This document shows, one piece after another, positions 1-8,016 of a DNA stretch of 48,412 nucleotides. This DNA comes from Actinomycetes bacterium (GTDB lineage Bacteria; Actinomycetota; JAICYB01), in the NCBI GenBank assembly GCA_025934435.1, contig JAICYB010000020.1:1-48412 (forward strand). Reading direction: 5' to 3'. The translations under genes were made by a program, and so were the position numbers. The stretch's first letter is position 1. The number at the start of each line of letters is the position of its first letter. The notes beneath the pieces were generated by a model. That model searched no databases and was not told the DNA's origin. It worked only from the letters and a program-made list of their open reading frames with translations.

Positions 1-56
1 CGCTGCGCGATCAGGGTCCGCCCAAAGGGCGTGAGCTTCGCACTACTGTGGGCCAC
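1..56 (-). CDS. IS481-family transposase, N-terminal fragment
   Basis: Only the first 18 or so codons are present. They begin with GTG at 56-54 and read M-A-H-S-S-A-K-L-T-P-F-G-R and on. This matches the conserved start of IS481-type DDE transposases, which begin MAH-N-A-x-LTPxGR before their helix-turn-helix. A strong ribosome binding site (AAGGAGG, 68-62) lies five bases before the GTG. The rest of the gene, including the catalytic triad, is outside the window. A window or contig ending inside an insertion sequence is a common result of repeat copies breaking an assembly. Confidence 0.72.
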   Translation of the reverse strand, partial: MAHSSAKLTPFGRTLIAQ

Positions 57-141
57 GAGGGCCTCCTTCCGGTTCGGGTCATCGACACCCCAAACCGAAC
101 AAGGGGGCTCTCAACTGTCAAGAACGTCTACGGGAAGTACA
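1..141 (-). mobile_element. IS481-family insertion sequence, one end (partial)
   Basis: This is the upstream end of an insertion sequence that runs off the left edge. Read on the minus strand it starts with TGTACTTCCC at 141, followed by a short leader and then the transposase start at 56. The base pairs just outside, 142-147 (ACTAGA), fit the NCTAGN target known for Bordetella IS481. The element end is inferred from the TGT terminus plus this flank; the other end is not in the window, so the inverted repeat and target duplication cannot be confirmed. Confidence 0.7.
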
Positions 142-217
142 ACTAGAACTGACCGTTGCGTACGTCAGCTGTGGTTGACGGTGGACGAATCGCTTGCGGC
201 TCGCGGCGCGACCGGGC
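142..217. other. intergenic gap with IS target site ACTAGA
   Basis: This 76-base gap separates the insertion sequence from the stop codon of the threonine ammonia-lyase gene. Its first six bases, ACTAGA (142-147), match the NCTAGN target of IS481. I see no gene here and no clear terminator; CGTCA/TGACG half-sites at about 162-183 are too short to call. Confidence 0.5.
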
Positions 218-1429
218 TCACGCGAGGCCCCCGTGGATAACGTCGACCTCGAACCCGGCGTCGCGGATACGCGACACGAGCGTCGCGATCACGTCGCGGT
301 TCCCGACCTCGATCGTCAGGTCGACCTGCGCCGCACGTGACGGCATCGTGAGGATCTGTCGACGGTGGCGCACGTCGATGATGTTCCCACCCGCGTCGGC
401 GACGATGCCCGTGAGCTCCGAGAGCGACCCGGGTGAATCCGTCACATCGACCCGGAGCGTCACGAGGCGACCCGTCCGGACGAGGCTCCGCATGATCACC
501 GAGCCCAGCAGTTGCAGGTCGATGTTGCCGCCGGACAGAACGAGGCCGACGCGGCGTCCGCGAAAGCGTTCCGGGTGTTCGAGCAGTGCCGCGAGTGCCG
601 CCGCCCCCGCTCCTTCGGCCACGACCTTCTCGATCTCGAGGTACAGGGCGATCGCTTCTTCGATGTGCGCTTCGGTCACGGTGACGATGTCGATTTCGAG
701 CGACCGGACGATCTCGGTGGTGAGTCGTCCTGCCGCTTTCACGGCGATGCCATCGGCGATCGTCGTGCCGCCGCGCGGTGGTGGTTCGTCCCGCAGGGCA
801 TTCACCATCGACGGATACACGTCGGATTGCACGCCGACGATCTCGACGTCGCCCGCCGCGATGGCCATGCCCGAGATCAGCCCGCCGCCGCCGACGGGTA
901 CGACGAGCACATCGAGCGCGGGAACGTCGGCGAGCATCTCGAGGGCGACGGTGCCTTGTCCGGCGATGACCTTGTCGTCGTCGAAAGGTTTCAGCAAGAC
1001 GCGGCCCGATCCGCGCGCCATCTCTTCGGCTTTGGCGCTGGACGCGTCCACGTCGGCGCCGTGGCGCACCACCTCTGCTCCGAGCACGGACGTCCGCTCG
1101 ATCTTGTTGTACGGCGTGATGGTCGGCATGACGATCGTCGCGGACACACCGAGGCGGCGCGCGTGATAGGCGACGGCCTGTGCGAAGTTGCCGGCCGAAC
1201 ACGCGACGACGCCGGCTTTCCGCTCTTCGTCCGTCAGCGACAGCAGCTTGTTCAGCGCTCCGCGTTCTTTGAACGAGGCCGTGAACTGAAGGTTCTCGAA
1301 CTTGATCGAGACGTCGGCGCCCGTGATCTCCGACAGGGTGGTCGACAGCGTCGTCGGCGTGCGGATCACCTGTCCGTCGATGGCGGACGCCGCCGCGTCG
1401 ACGTCGGCGCGAGAAACGGGAAGTGTCAC
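218..1429 (-). CDS. ilvA: threonine ammonia-lyase (threonine dehydratase) with ACT domain
   Basis: This PLP enzyme deaminates L-threonine to 2-oxobutanoate, the first step towards isoleucine; some family members serve catabolism instead. The protein has 403 residues, normal for the family. The PLP lysine lies in SFKERGA (Lys54), and a glycine-rich phosphate-binding loop (VPVGGGGLISG) follows at about 175-185. The last ~75 residues (from about 325) look like one ACT domain, the usual site of allosteric control. The start is GTG at 1429. The gene diverges from the phosphatase gene, with about 20 bases between starts. Biosynthetic (ilvA) and catabolic (tdcB-type) forms cannot be told apart from sequence alone. 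Confidence 0.88.
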   Translation of the reverse strand: MTLPVSRADVDAAASAIDGQVIRTPTTLSTTLSEITGADVSIKFENLQFTASFKERGALNKLLSLTDEERKAGVVACSAGNFAQAVAYHARRLGVSATIVMPTITPYNKIERTSVLGAEVVRHGADVDASSAKAEEMARGSGRVLLKPFDDDKVIAGQGTVALEMLADVPALDVLVVPVGGGGLISGMAIAAGDVEIVGVQSDVYPSMVNALRDEPPPRGGTTIADGIAVKAAGRLTTEIVRSLEIDIVTVTEAHIEEAIALYLEIEKVVAEGAGAAALAALLEHPERFRGRRVGLVLSGGNIDLQLLGSVIMRSLVRTGRLVTLRVDVTDSPGSLSELTGIVADAGGNIIDVRHRRQILTMPSRAAQVDLTIEVGNRDVIATLVSRIRDAGFEVDVIHGGLA

Positions 1430-1432
1430 GCA

Positions 1433-1442
1433 TCGATATTCT
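1433..1442. promoter_or_regulatory. shared divergent -10 region (ilvA / phosphatase)
   Basis: On the plus strand TATTCT (1437-1442) ends seven bases before GTG 1450. On the minus strand the near-complementary GAATAT (1441-1436) ends six bases before the ilvA GTG at 1429. Both genes could be transcribed leaderless from one symmetric -10 box. No -35 consensus was recognised. Confidence 0.4.
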
Positions 1443-1449
1443 CACCTCC

Positions 1450-2193
1450 GTGCGTCGCATCGACTTCGAAGGCTCGTTCAACTTCCGCGACCTCGGCGGG
1501 TGGCAGACCGAGGACGGGCGGACGCTCCGGTGGAACAAGCTCTACCGGGCCGACTCGGTGCACCTGCTGACCGAGCGCGACGTCGAGCGTGCGTACGAAG
1601 AACTCGGGATCCGGACGCTCATCGACCTGCGCGGTGATCTCGAGATCCAGTTCGGCGGTATCGGCGCGCTCGCCGAGCTCGTCGTCGCTCGATTCCATGC
1701 GCCGTTCACGTCGCGTCCGATCGACGGATCGGTCGCCGCTGCTCCGGTGGCCGATCGCTCACCGGACGCGATGGTCGCGCAGTACCTCGGCATCCTCGAG
1801 CACTCGAGTGACCTGGTCGTCGAAGCCGTCCGCAACCTCGCGTCGGACGAAGCCCTTCCCGCCGTGTTCTTCTGCGCGGCGGGGAAGGACCGCACTGGTG
1901 TGCTCGCCGCCGTCGTCCTCGGCGCGCTCGGTGTGCGCGCCGAGGACATCGTCGCCGATTACGTCCTCACCGAAGAGTCGATCGAGGCGATCATCACGCG
2001 GTTCGCGCAGAGCGAGTCCGCTCCGCCGATGTACCGCGACCTGCCGCCGTCGCATTTCGCACCGTTCGCGGAGACGATGGAGCGGGTGATCGGATCGGTT
2101 CGTGAGCGCTACGGATCGTTCGCGGACTATCTGACATCGAACGGACTTGCGCCCGACGAGCTGCGATCTCTTCGGGAGTCATTGATCGAGTAG
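1450..2193 (+). CDS. tyrosine-protein phosphatase, DSP-like (PtpB type)
   Basis: This is a cysteine phosphatase of the kind that includes Mycobacterium PtpB, acting on phosphotyrosine or possibly phosphoinositides. The protein is 247 residues. It opens with the family's NFRDLGG segment and has the P-loop C-A-A-G-K-D-R-T-G at about residues 142-150, with nucleophile Cys and binding Arg intact; the lysine-aspartate pair inside the loop is typical of PtpB-like enzymes. No signal peptide is seen. I chose GTG 1450 because homologues begin close to this point and a TATTCT box sits at leaderless distance. GTG 1423, in frame, would overlap the ilvA start. Confidence 0.82.
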   Translation: MRRIDFEGSFNFRDLGGWQTEDGRTLRWNKLYRADSVHLLTERDVERAYEELGIRTLIDLRGDLEIQFGGIGALAELVVARFHAPFTSRPIDGSVAAAPVADRSPDAMVAQYLGILEHSSDLVVEAVRNLASDEALPAVFFCAAGKDRTGVLAAVVLGALGVRAEDIVADYVLTEESIEAIITRFAQSESAPPMYRDLPPSHFAPFAETMERVIGSVRERYGSFADYLTSNGLAPDELRSLRESLIE

Positions 2194-2199
2194 CGGGCT

Positions 2200-2225
2200 C
2201 CGTCTGCCGCTCTCCGAGCGGACGG
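2200..2225 (+). terminator. possible hairpin terminator after phosphatase gene
   Basis: CCGCTC-TCC-GAGCGG (2207-2221), extended by CCGT/ACGG outside it, forms a GC-rich stem seven bases after the phosphatase stop codon. There is no T tract, so termination is only likely. A second small hairpin (CTTCGTC-CGAA-GACGAAG, 2266-2283) abuts the ribosome binding site of the next gene. Confidence 0.4.
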
Positions 2226-2299
2226 GTGGCGCGTCCTCAGCTGCCCCTCAGCTTCGTGGCCGATGCTTCGTCCGAAGACGAAGAGGAGGAACAGTCCAG

Positions 2300-2965
2300 A
2301 TGAACAGCTTCGACGAGCCGGTGGAGCCCACTCCGCCGGACGAGTTACCAAAGCAAGAATGGGTGACCCCGCCCGCAGGCGACCAGGCGCAGCATCCGGC
2401 CGTTGAGCCCGGCTCCGTGCTGCGGAGTCACAGCTTCGAGCGCGTCGCGGCGATCGTTCTCGGCGTCATCGTGCTGGCTGGCATCGGCGCCTATGCGCTC
2501 GCGCACCATTCGAGTAAGCCCGCGGCGGTCAGCCAGGTCGGCGCGCAGCCGCAGGGCCGGTTCGGTGGACGGTTCGGCGGCCGCGGCTTCGGGCTCCGCC
2601 GCATGCTGGACCCGCGAGCCGAGCTCGGCACCGTCGCGCAAACGATCGGCATCTCGCAGGACGATCTGATCTCCGGGCTCCAGTCCGGACAGTCCATCGC
2701 CGACATCGCGAAAGCGCACCACGTCGATCCGAACAAAGTGATCGACGCGATCTACAACGACGAGAAGCAGCAGGTGCAACAAGCGGTCTCGTCCGGTCAG
2801 ATCTCGCAGTCGCAAGCGGACCAACTCGAGAGCGCGCTCAAGCAGCGCATCGCCGCGCGCGTGAACGGAACCGGATCCGGTCCCGCCGGTGGACGGTTCC
2901 CGGGCGGCCCGCCGGCGCAGCAGCAGGCCCCGCGATCGACGCTACGACCTGTCGACAGCGGGTAG
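2300..2965 (+). CDS. single-pass membrane protein of unknown function
   Basis: I do not recognise the family. The 221-residue protein has a Pro/Glu-rich cytoplasmic start (1-45), one membrane helix at about 50-68 (VAAIVLGVIVLAGIGAYALA) and an external part. That part starts with Gly/Arg/Phe-rich sequence (GRFGGRFGGRGFG) and continues as two small helical units at about 112-180, including DLISGLQSGQSIADIAKAH. This type of helical module is seen in several secreted actinobacterial and Firmicute proteins. The tail is Pro/Gly/Gln-rich and disordered. The start is well supported by GAGGAGG at 2284-2290. The spacing to the LigD-like gene is ten bases, so co-transcription is possible but no functional link is evident. 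Confidence 0.6.
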   Translation: MNSFDEPVEPTPPDELPKQEWVTPPAGDQAQHPAVEPGSVLRSHSFERVAAIVLGVIVLAGIGAYALAHHSSKPAAVSQVGAQPQGRFGGRFGGRGFGLRRMLDPRAELGTVAQTIGISQDDLISGLQSGQSIADIAKAHHVDPNKVIDAIYNDEKQQVQQAVSSGQISQSQADQLESALKQRIAARVNGTGSGPAGGRFPGGPPAQQQAPRSTLRPVDSG

Positions 2966-2974
2966 TACTGATGG

Positions 2975-3412
2975 ATGATCTTCGTCGTTCAGAAGCACGA
3001 TGCGACGAACCTCCACTACGACTTCCGGCTCGAACACGACGGCGTGCTGCTCTCGTGGGCCGTCCCGAAAGGGCCGTCGCTCGATCCCGCGGTGAAGCGT
3101 CTCGCCGTACCGGTTGAGGATCACCCGCTCGATTACGCGGATTTCGAGGGACGCATCGGTCCGGGCTACGGCGAAGGCGCCGTCATCGTGTGGGACACCG
3201 GCGACTACGAACTGCGGAAGGGCTCGATCGCCGACGGACACCTGACCTTCCGACTCGAGGGCCGGAAGCTCAAAGGTGGCTGGTCGCTCCGCCGTTTCCG
3301 CGAGAATTGGCTCCTCGTGAAGATGGACGACGAGTTCGCGGACCGGACGACCGACATCTTGGTGGCCCGTCCGGAGTCGGCGCTGACCGGCGTCACGATC
3401 GAGGACGTATGA
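2975..3412 (+). CDS. LigD-type 3'-phosphoesterase domain protein
   Basis: This is a free-standing phosphoesterase module of the bacterial non-homologous end-joining protein LigD, which trims 3' ribonucleotides and 3'-phosphates at DNA breaks. The 145-residue protein carries the family's signature segments: [21 protein letters not shown] (about 3-23, with the conserved His, Asp and Arg), SWAVPKGPS and [13 protein letters not shown]. In LigD the module is fused to polymerase and ligase domains; here it is separate and ends inside the start of the polymerase gene (ATGA overlap at 3409-3412), so the two are surely co-translated. No ligase domain or Ku gene is in the window. Confidence 0.88.
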   Translation: MIFVVQKHDATNLHYDFRLEHDGVLLSWAVPKGPSLDPAVKRLAVPVEDHPLDYADFEGRIGPGYGEGAVIVWDTGDYELRKGSIADGHLTFRLEGRKLKGGWSLRRFRENWLLVKMDDEFADRTTDILVARPESALTGVTIEDV

Positions 3413-4278
3413 CCGTCAAGATCACGCATCCGGAGAAGGTCCTTTTTCCGGAGGACGGACTCACGAAGGCCGACATGATCTCCTACTACCAGGCGGTCGC
3501 CTCCGTGATGCTTCCGCATATGAAGGATCACCCCCTCGCGATGCTTCGCTTCAATGACGGCATCCACGGCGAACGTTTCTTCCACAAGCAAGCGCCGAAT
3601 TACTTCCCCGATTTCATCGAGCGCGTGGACGTCCCGAAGCAGAAAGGGAAGACCACCTATCCGGTGTGCAACAACGTCGACGCGCTGACGTACATCGCCA
3701 ATCACAACACGATCGAGTTCCACGTTCTGCCTGTGCGCGCGGACGACCTCTGGCATCCGGACCGTCTCGTGTTCGATCTCGATCCGTCCGTCGAAGACTT
3801 CGACACTGTCCGCGCAGCAGCGTTGTGGCTCCGCGATTTCCTCGACGAGCTCGGCCTCACGAGCTTCGTGATGACGAGCGGCTCACGCGGCCTCCACATC
3901 TGGGTTCCGCTCGACCGGAAGAACACGGTGGAAGAAACCGTCGGTTTCGCGTCGAGCGTCGCGCAGCGTCTCGTGCAGCGGCATCCGGACGAACTCACGA
4001 CGGAATTCATGAAGGCCGACCGAGGCGACCGCATCTACGTCGACGTCGCGCGCAACGCGCCGGCGCAGCACGCGGTCACGCCGTACTCGCTCCGCGCGAA
4101 GCCCCACGCGCCGGCGGCGATGCCGATCTCGTGGGACGAAGTGAGCGACAAGAAGCTCACGCCCACCCGCTACACGATGACGGACGTCCCTCGGATCGTT
4201 GCCGAGCGGGGCGACGCCTGGAAGGGCATGCGACGGTCGGCGAAGTCGCTCGCCAAGGCAATCGTGGCGGTCTCGTAG
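3409..4278 (+). CDS. LigD-type polymerase/primase (PolDom)
   Basis: This is a primase-polymerase of the archaeo-eukaryotic primase superfamily that fills gaps during end-joining, preferring ribonucleotides. The protein is 289 residues, the size of an isolated LigD polymerase domain. Visible motifs are [15 protein letters not shown] near the N terminus, the catalytic acidic pair in [19 protein letters not shown] (the family's SGxxGxHV/I motif) and the basic/Asp cluster [17 protein letters not shown]. The ATG at 3409 overlaps the stop of the phosphoesterase gene; longer in-frame starts lie inside that gene. The order phosphoesterase then polymerase, as separate genes, is a split LigD arrangement. 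Confidence 0.88.
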   Translation: MTVKITHPEKVLFPEDGLTKADMISYYQAVASVMLPHMKDHPLAMLRFNDGIHGERFFHKQAPNYFPDFIERVDVPKQKGKTTYPVCNNVDALTYIANHNTIEFHVLPVRADDLWHPDRLVFDLDPSVEDFDTVRAAALWLRDFLDELGLTSFVMTSGSRGLHIWVPLDRKNTVEETVGFASSVAQRLVQRHPDELTTEFMKADRGDRIYVDVARNAPAQHAVTPYSLRAKPHAPAAMPISWDEVSDKKLTPTRYTMTDVPRIVAERGDAWKGMRRSAKSLAKAIVAVS

Positions 4279-4290
4279 GACCAGGAGTAT

Positions 4291-4312
4291 CGTTCGGGTC
4301 AGGCACCGAACG
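4291..4312. terminator. hairpin between polymerase gene and secreted-protein gene
   Basis: CGTTCGG (4291-4297) and CCGAACG (4306-4312) pair perfectly around an eight-base loop, 12 bases after the polymerase stop. It could end the ligD-like transcript or be a leader hairpin of the next gene; TATCGT at 4289-4294 may also be a -10 box. There is no T tract. Confidence 0.35.
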
Positions 4313-4327
4313 AAAAGAGGGGTAGGG

Positions 4328-4807
4328 ATGCTCCGTACGCGCCTCGTCATCTTCGCTTCGACCATCGCGCTCACGGCCGCGGCCGTTCCGATGGCGTTCC
4401 CGATCGCGGCGCACGCGTCGCTCGACAAGTGTCACTTCGACCTCGCGAAGGATCGTGAAGATGCCGGCGACGCCGTCTTCTCCGCGTCGCATTCGTTCAC
4501 GCGCGACGTCACGAGCTTCATCGATGTGAAGGCCGGCAGCATCTCCGAGATCGTGAGCGACTACCGCGACAGCCGTCGCGACCTCGCAAGCGACTTCCTC
4601 CAGGGCCGGCGCGACATCTTGCAGGCGCGTGCGGAAGCCGTCTTCGACATGCGCAATGAGTGCGGCGACCTCACGGCCCGTCAGGTCCGGCGCGAGTTCG
4701 CGTTCTACTCGCGGATGCGCCATCAGCTCCGTCTCGCGTACCGCAAGGCGAAGCTGGCGCTCCACAAGGCGTACGTCTCCGAGATCCAAAGCTGCTGCGC
4801 CGGCTGA
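4328..4807 (+). CDS. small secreted helical protein, unknown function
   Basis: No family was recognised. The 159-residue protein begins with a clear Sec signal peptide (positively charged MLRTR, hydrophobic core to about residue 24, likely cleavage after AAHA). The mature part is almost wholly helical and highly charged, with repeated Arg/Asp-rich stretches such as DYRDSRRDLASDFLQGRRD. It has a cysteine near its start (KCHF), one in the middle (NEC) and a CC pair before the C terminus, so disulfides are likely outside the cell. The ATG at 4328 is set by the GAGGGGTAGGG-type ribosome binding site just before it. Confidence 0.6.
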   Translation: MLRTRLVIFASTIALTAAAVPMAFPIAAHASLDKCHFDLAKDREDAGDAVFSASHSFTRDVTSFIDVKAGSISEIVSDYRDSRRDLASDFLQGRRDILQARAEAVFDMRNECGDLTARQVRREFAFYSRMRHQLRLAYRKAKLALHKAYVSEIQSCCAG

Positions 4808-4909
4808 CGCGGGATTGAGTGCCGGGCACCCGGCCCGGTATCGTTCCCGAGACCTATACGACACCACAGGATCGGCCGCCAGGCCGCCCCTGTGATCAAG
4901 GAGTGGCAC

Positions 4910-5746
4910 ATGCCCGCGATCTCGCCCGACCTGGTTGGCATCAAAGGTGATCCGTCCACCTATTCATGGGATGCGAAGGACGCGATGCTCTACGCGTGCG
5001 GCGTCGGCGCGCGCCCGTACGACGATCTCGACTTCCTCTTCGAAGGAAAAGGTCCGAAGGTGCTGCCGACGTTCGCCGTGATCGGCGGCATGGCCGGTAT
5101 GGGCGTCATGGGACAGCTCGAGGGCATCAACCCGATGCTGATCCTCCACGGATCGCAGGCGATCACGCTGCACCGCGAGATCCCGTCGTCGGGCAAGGTC
5201 ACGCTGCAGGGCGAGCTCACCGAACTGTGGGACAAGGGCTCCGCCGCGGTCATCGGGATCACGACGACGGCCACGGACGACAACGGTCCGCTCTTCAGCG
5301 CGACGGCGAACATCTTCGCGCGTGGTTCCGGTGGTTTCGGCGGCGAGCGTGGTCCGTCCACGAAGGGCGTGAATGCGCCACCCGAGCGCGCACCGGACCA
5401 CACGGTCTCGGACGACACGCGTCTCGAGCAGGCCGCGATCTACCGCCTCTCCGGCGACCGCAACCCGTTGCACATCGACCCCGAGTTCGCGAAGGTCGGC
5501 GGTTTCGACACGCCGATCCTGCACGGCCTCTGCACGTACGGCTTCGTCGGCCGCGCGATCCTCAAGACGCTCTGCGGCAACGACCCCGCGCGATTCAAGT
5601 CCTTCGAGGCGCGCTTCAGCGACGTGGTTTACCCGGGCGACACGATCATCACGAAGCTCTGGGTGGACGGGAAAGAAGCGATCGTCCAGGCCGAGACGCA
5701 GAAGGGCAACGTCGTCCTGTCCGGCGCGAAAGCAACGTTCGCGTAG
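4910..5746 (+). CDS. MaoC-like enoyl-CoA hydratase (double hot-dog)
   Basis: The product probably hydrates trans-2-enoyl-CoA to (3R)-hydroxyacyl-CoA, or acts as an acyl dehydratase. The 278-residue protein has two hot-dog halves. The N-terminal half (about 1-130) carries the MaoC_dehydrat_N-like pattern, and the C-terminal half has the hydratase-2 motif YRLSGDRNPLHIDPEFAKVGGF with catalytic Asp and His, followed by PILHGLCTYG. It resembles peroxisomal multifunctional hydratase-2 and actinobacterial homologues. I chose ATG 4910 over GTG 4892 because AAGGAG (4898-4903) lies just before it. No fatty-acid genes are adjacent, so the natural substrate is unknown. Confidence 0.85.
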   Translation: MPAISPDLVGIKGDPSTYSWDAKDAMLYACGVGARPYDDLDFLFEGKGPKVLPTFAVIGGMAGMGVMGQLEGINPMLILHGSQAITLHREIPSSGKVTLQGELTELWDKGSAAVIGITTTATDDNGPLFSATANIFARGSGGFGGERGPSTKGVNAPPERAPDHTVSDDTRLEQAAIYRLSGDRNPLHIDPEFAKVGGFDTPILHGLCTYGFVGRAILKTLCGNDPARFKSFEARFSDVVYPGDTIITKLWVDGKEAIVQAETQKGNVVLSGAKATFA

Positions 5747-5751
5747 AGCGC

Positions 5752-5757
5752 TAGGCT
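5752..5757 (+). promoter_or_regulatory. -10 box of leaderless cyclase 1 gene
   Basis: TAGGCT at 5752-5757 ends seven bases before the ATG at 5765, and no ribosome binding site is present between. This fits a leaderless mRNA. The cyclase 2 gene has the same arrangement. Confidence 0.45.
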
Positions 5758-5764
5758 CCGTTGT

Positions 5765-6910
5765 ATGGAGCCGCTCTCGCTCGAGGAGTTCGCGGCGCGG
5801 ACGGACATCCCGGTCGCCGACATCGAGCGCTACCGCGCGGCCGGCATGCTCGACCTCGATGACGACGGCGCGTTCGACGCGCTCGATGCCGTCCGGCTGA
5901 ACTTCGTCCGGCAGTTCGAGGCGATGAGCGGTTCGATCGACGGCGTCCGTGACGCGTCGCTCAGCGGACTGTTCCCGAACGACCGGCCGACGTACAACCT
6001 CGAGGAAGGCGCGGAGCGGAGCGGGATGAGCGTCGAGCAGTTGCTCACCCTTGCCGCCGCACTCGGTCTCACGCCGGACGGAACCGTCACCGAGGACGAC
6101 CTCGAGATGATCGAGATCACGCGCCGCATGATGGACGCGGGTTTCTCGTGGGAAGGGATCGTCGAGGGCGCGCGGGTGTACGCGGACTCGCTGCGACGCA
6201 TCGCCGAGGCGAACCTCCAGATGACGCACCGATACCTGTGCGCGCCGCTCAAGCGCGAAGGACGTTCGGAGGCCGAGATCGCCGCCGCCGTTCAGGACGC
6301 GCTCGTCGCGATCGCGCCCGCGGCCGAAGCGTTGCTCCAACGTATGTACGTCCGTTACATGGGCGAATCGTCTGTCGATCACGCCATCGCGCACCTCGAT
6401 CCGCCGTCGGGTGATGCTCCGCCGGGGAGCATGCAGGCGACGATCGTGTTCTGCGACCTGTCGCTCTTCAGCTCGTTCACCTATCTCGAAGGGGACGAAG
6501 CCGCCGTCGACGTGATCGACCGGTTCGATCGTGCCGTTCGCGACGCCGTCTTCGTCCATCGCGGACGGGTCGTCAAGCAGATCGGCGACGAGTTCATGCT
6601 GATTTTCCGTGACCCGGTCGACGCGGTCCGCGCGACGATGACGCTCCGCGATCACATGCGCGGTGACGAGATGTCGCAGCTGCGGACGGGGATCCATCAC
6701 GGTTCCGTCCTGTACCGGCTCGGCGACTACTGGGGCAACGCCGTGAACGTCGCGTCGCGCATCGCGTCGATGGCGATGCCGAACTCGATCCTCGTCACCG
6801 AACCCGTCGCGAAGGCCGCCCTGGCCGCGGAGATCGAAGCCGAGGAGATCGGCGTGCGGAGCCTCCGCGGCATGGAGGAGCCGTTGGCGCTGTACAGGAT
6901 CAAGTCGTGA
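5765..6910 (+). CDS. class III adenylate cyclase with MerR-like N-terminal domain (cyclase 1)
   Basis: The C-terminal part (about 222-381) is a class III nucleotidyl cyclase catalytic domain. It has metal-binding Asp231 (FCDLS) and Asp275 (KQIGDEF), adenine-selecting Lys271 and Asp321 (GDYWG), and transition-state Asn328/Arg332 (NVASR). All catalytic residues are present, with the ATP-type Lys/Asp pair. Residues about 75-200 resemble the helical regulatory domain of M. tuberculosis Rv1264, a pH-responsive autoinhibitor. Residues 1-70 look like a MerR-type helix-turn-helix (SLEEFAARTDIPVADIERYR), with a DxDxDGxxDxxD loop at 30-41 where the MerR wing would be. There are no membrane helices. The stop overlaps the P450 start (GTGA). 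A paralogue lies at 24549. Confidence 0.85.
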   Translation: MEPLSLEEFAARTDIPVADIERYRAAGMLDLDDDGAFDALDAVRLNFVRQFEAMSGSIDGVRDASLSGLFPNDRPTYNLEEGAERSGMSVEQLLTLAAALGLTPDGTVTEDDLEMIEITRRMMDAGFSWEGIVEGARVYADSLRRIAEANLQMTHRYLCAPLKREGRSEAEIAAAVQDALVAIAPAAEALLQRMYVRYMGESSVDHAIAHLDPPSGDAPPGSMQATIVFCDLSLFSSFTYLEGDEAAVDVIDRFDRAVRDAVFVHRGRVVKQIGDEFMLIFRDPVDAVRATMTLRDHMRGDEMSQLRTGIHHGSVLYRLGDYWGNAVNVASRIASMAMPNSILVTEPVAKAALAAEIEAEEIGVRSLRGMEEPLALYRIKS

Positions 6911-8016
6911 GCGATCCGTTCGTCCGGTTCGAGAAGCTGCGGGCGCGAGGGGACGTCGCTCGTATCGAAGGCGGGGACATGTGGATCGTCACCGGATTCG
7001 ACGAAGCGTCCGCATGTCTGCGGCGACACGACGAGTTCTCGTCGGCGATCGCCGCCGGCGGAACCGGGATCGGCAGCAGCATGATCTTCGCCGACCCGCC
7101 CGAGCACACGCGCCTGCGCAACGTCGTGTCGAAGGCGTTCACGCCGCGCTCCATCGCCGCGCTCGAGCCACGGATCCGCGAGATCGCGCGCGAGCTGCTC
7201 GCGAAGTGGGAGCCGGGCGTCCCGTTCGACGTCGTCGCGGAACTCGCGATCCCGCTCCCGATCACGGTGATCGCCGAGATGATCGGCGTCGACCCGAAGG
7301 ATCGAGCGGATTTCAAGCGATGGTCGGGTGCGATCGTCGGACGGATCCTCATGTCGCCGTTCGATCTCAAGCGCGAGTTCGGCGACTACTTCGGCCGCGT
7401 GCTCGACGAACGTCGGAGCGATCCCCGCGACGACCTGATCTCGCGCCTCGCGGCCGCGAACCGCGACGTCGTGATGACCGTCGAAGAACTGATGGACGCC
7501 GTCGCGCTGCTTCTCGTCGCCGGCAACGAGACGACGACGAACCTCATCTCGCTCGCGACGCTGCAGTTCGCGCGCTTCCCGGAGCAACGCGAGATCGTGC
7601 TCGGTGATCCGTCCGCCATGGCGAATGCGATCGAAGAGGTGCTGCGCTACGACAGTCCGGTGCACGCGATCCCGCCACGGATCACGAGGAAGGACACGGC
7701 GCTCGGCAGCGTCGAGATCAAGGCCGGGGAGTGGGTGACGGTTTACACGGCGGCGGCCAATCGCGACCCGAAGCGGTTCGTACGACCGGACGTCTTCGAC
7801 GTCCGGCGCCGCGATGCCGCGAACCACATCGCCTTCGGCGCCGGGATCCACTTCTGTCTCGGCGCACCACTCGCGCGGCTCGAGGGCCGCATCGTGATGG
7901 AGGAGTTGCTGGCGAAGGCGCCGGACTACGAACTGATGAAGCCGGACGAACCACCCTCGTTCCAAGACAACGTGTTCCTGCGAACGATGGACGCTCTCGA
8001 GGTACTGAGGTCTTAG
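6907..8016 (+). CDS. cytochrome P450
   Basis: This is a haem monooxygenase of the soluble bacterial type, probably acting on a small hydrophobic substrate with ferredoxin-supplied electrons; no ferredoxin gene is nearby. At 369 residues it is slightly shorter than most P450s (about 400). Visible motifs are FADPPEHTRLRNVVSKAFTP (helix C region), the I-helix oxygen-activation motif AGNETTT, the ExxR pair in EEVLRYDSPV and the haem-binding loop FGAGIHFCLGAPLAR with ligand Cys317. The GTG start at 6907 lies inside the stop of the cyclase gene, so translation is coupled to it. The substrate cannot be inferred. Confidence 0.92.
   Translation: MSDPFVRFEKLRARGDVARIEGGDMWIVTGFDEASACLRRHDEFSSAIAAGGTGIGSSMIFADPPEHTRLRNVVSKAFTPRSIAALEPRIREIARELLAKWEPGVPFDVVAELAIPLPITVIAEMIGVDPKDRADFKRWSGAIVGRILMSPFDLKREFGDYFGRVLDERRSDPRDDLISRLAAANRDVVMTVEELMDAVALLLVAGNETTTNLISLATLQFARFPEQREIVLGDPSAMANAIEEVLRYDSPVHAIPPRITRKDTALGSVEIKAGEWVTVYTAAANRDPKRFVRPDVFDVRRRDAANHIAFGAGIHFCLGAPLARLEGRIVMEELLAKAPDYELMKPDEPPSFQDNVFLRTMDALEVLRS

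Noticed and set aside
3..146. Open frame on the plus strand from the left edge to TAG at 144-146
   Set aside because: The opposite strand holds a ribosome binding site and a convincing IS481 transposase start, and the frame crosses the IS terminus. It is best seen as a shadow.
165..1538. Long Arg-rich frame opposite and across ilvA
   Set aside because: Shadow of the real gene caused by high GC. It is low-complexity in Arg/Ala and has no domain.
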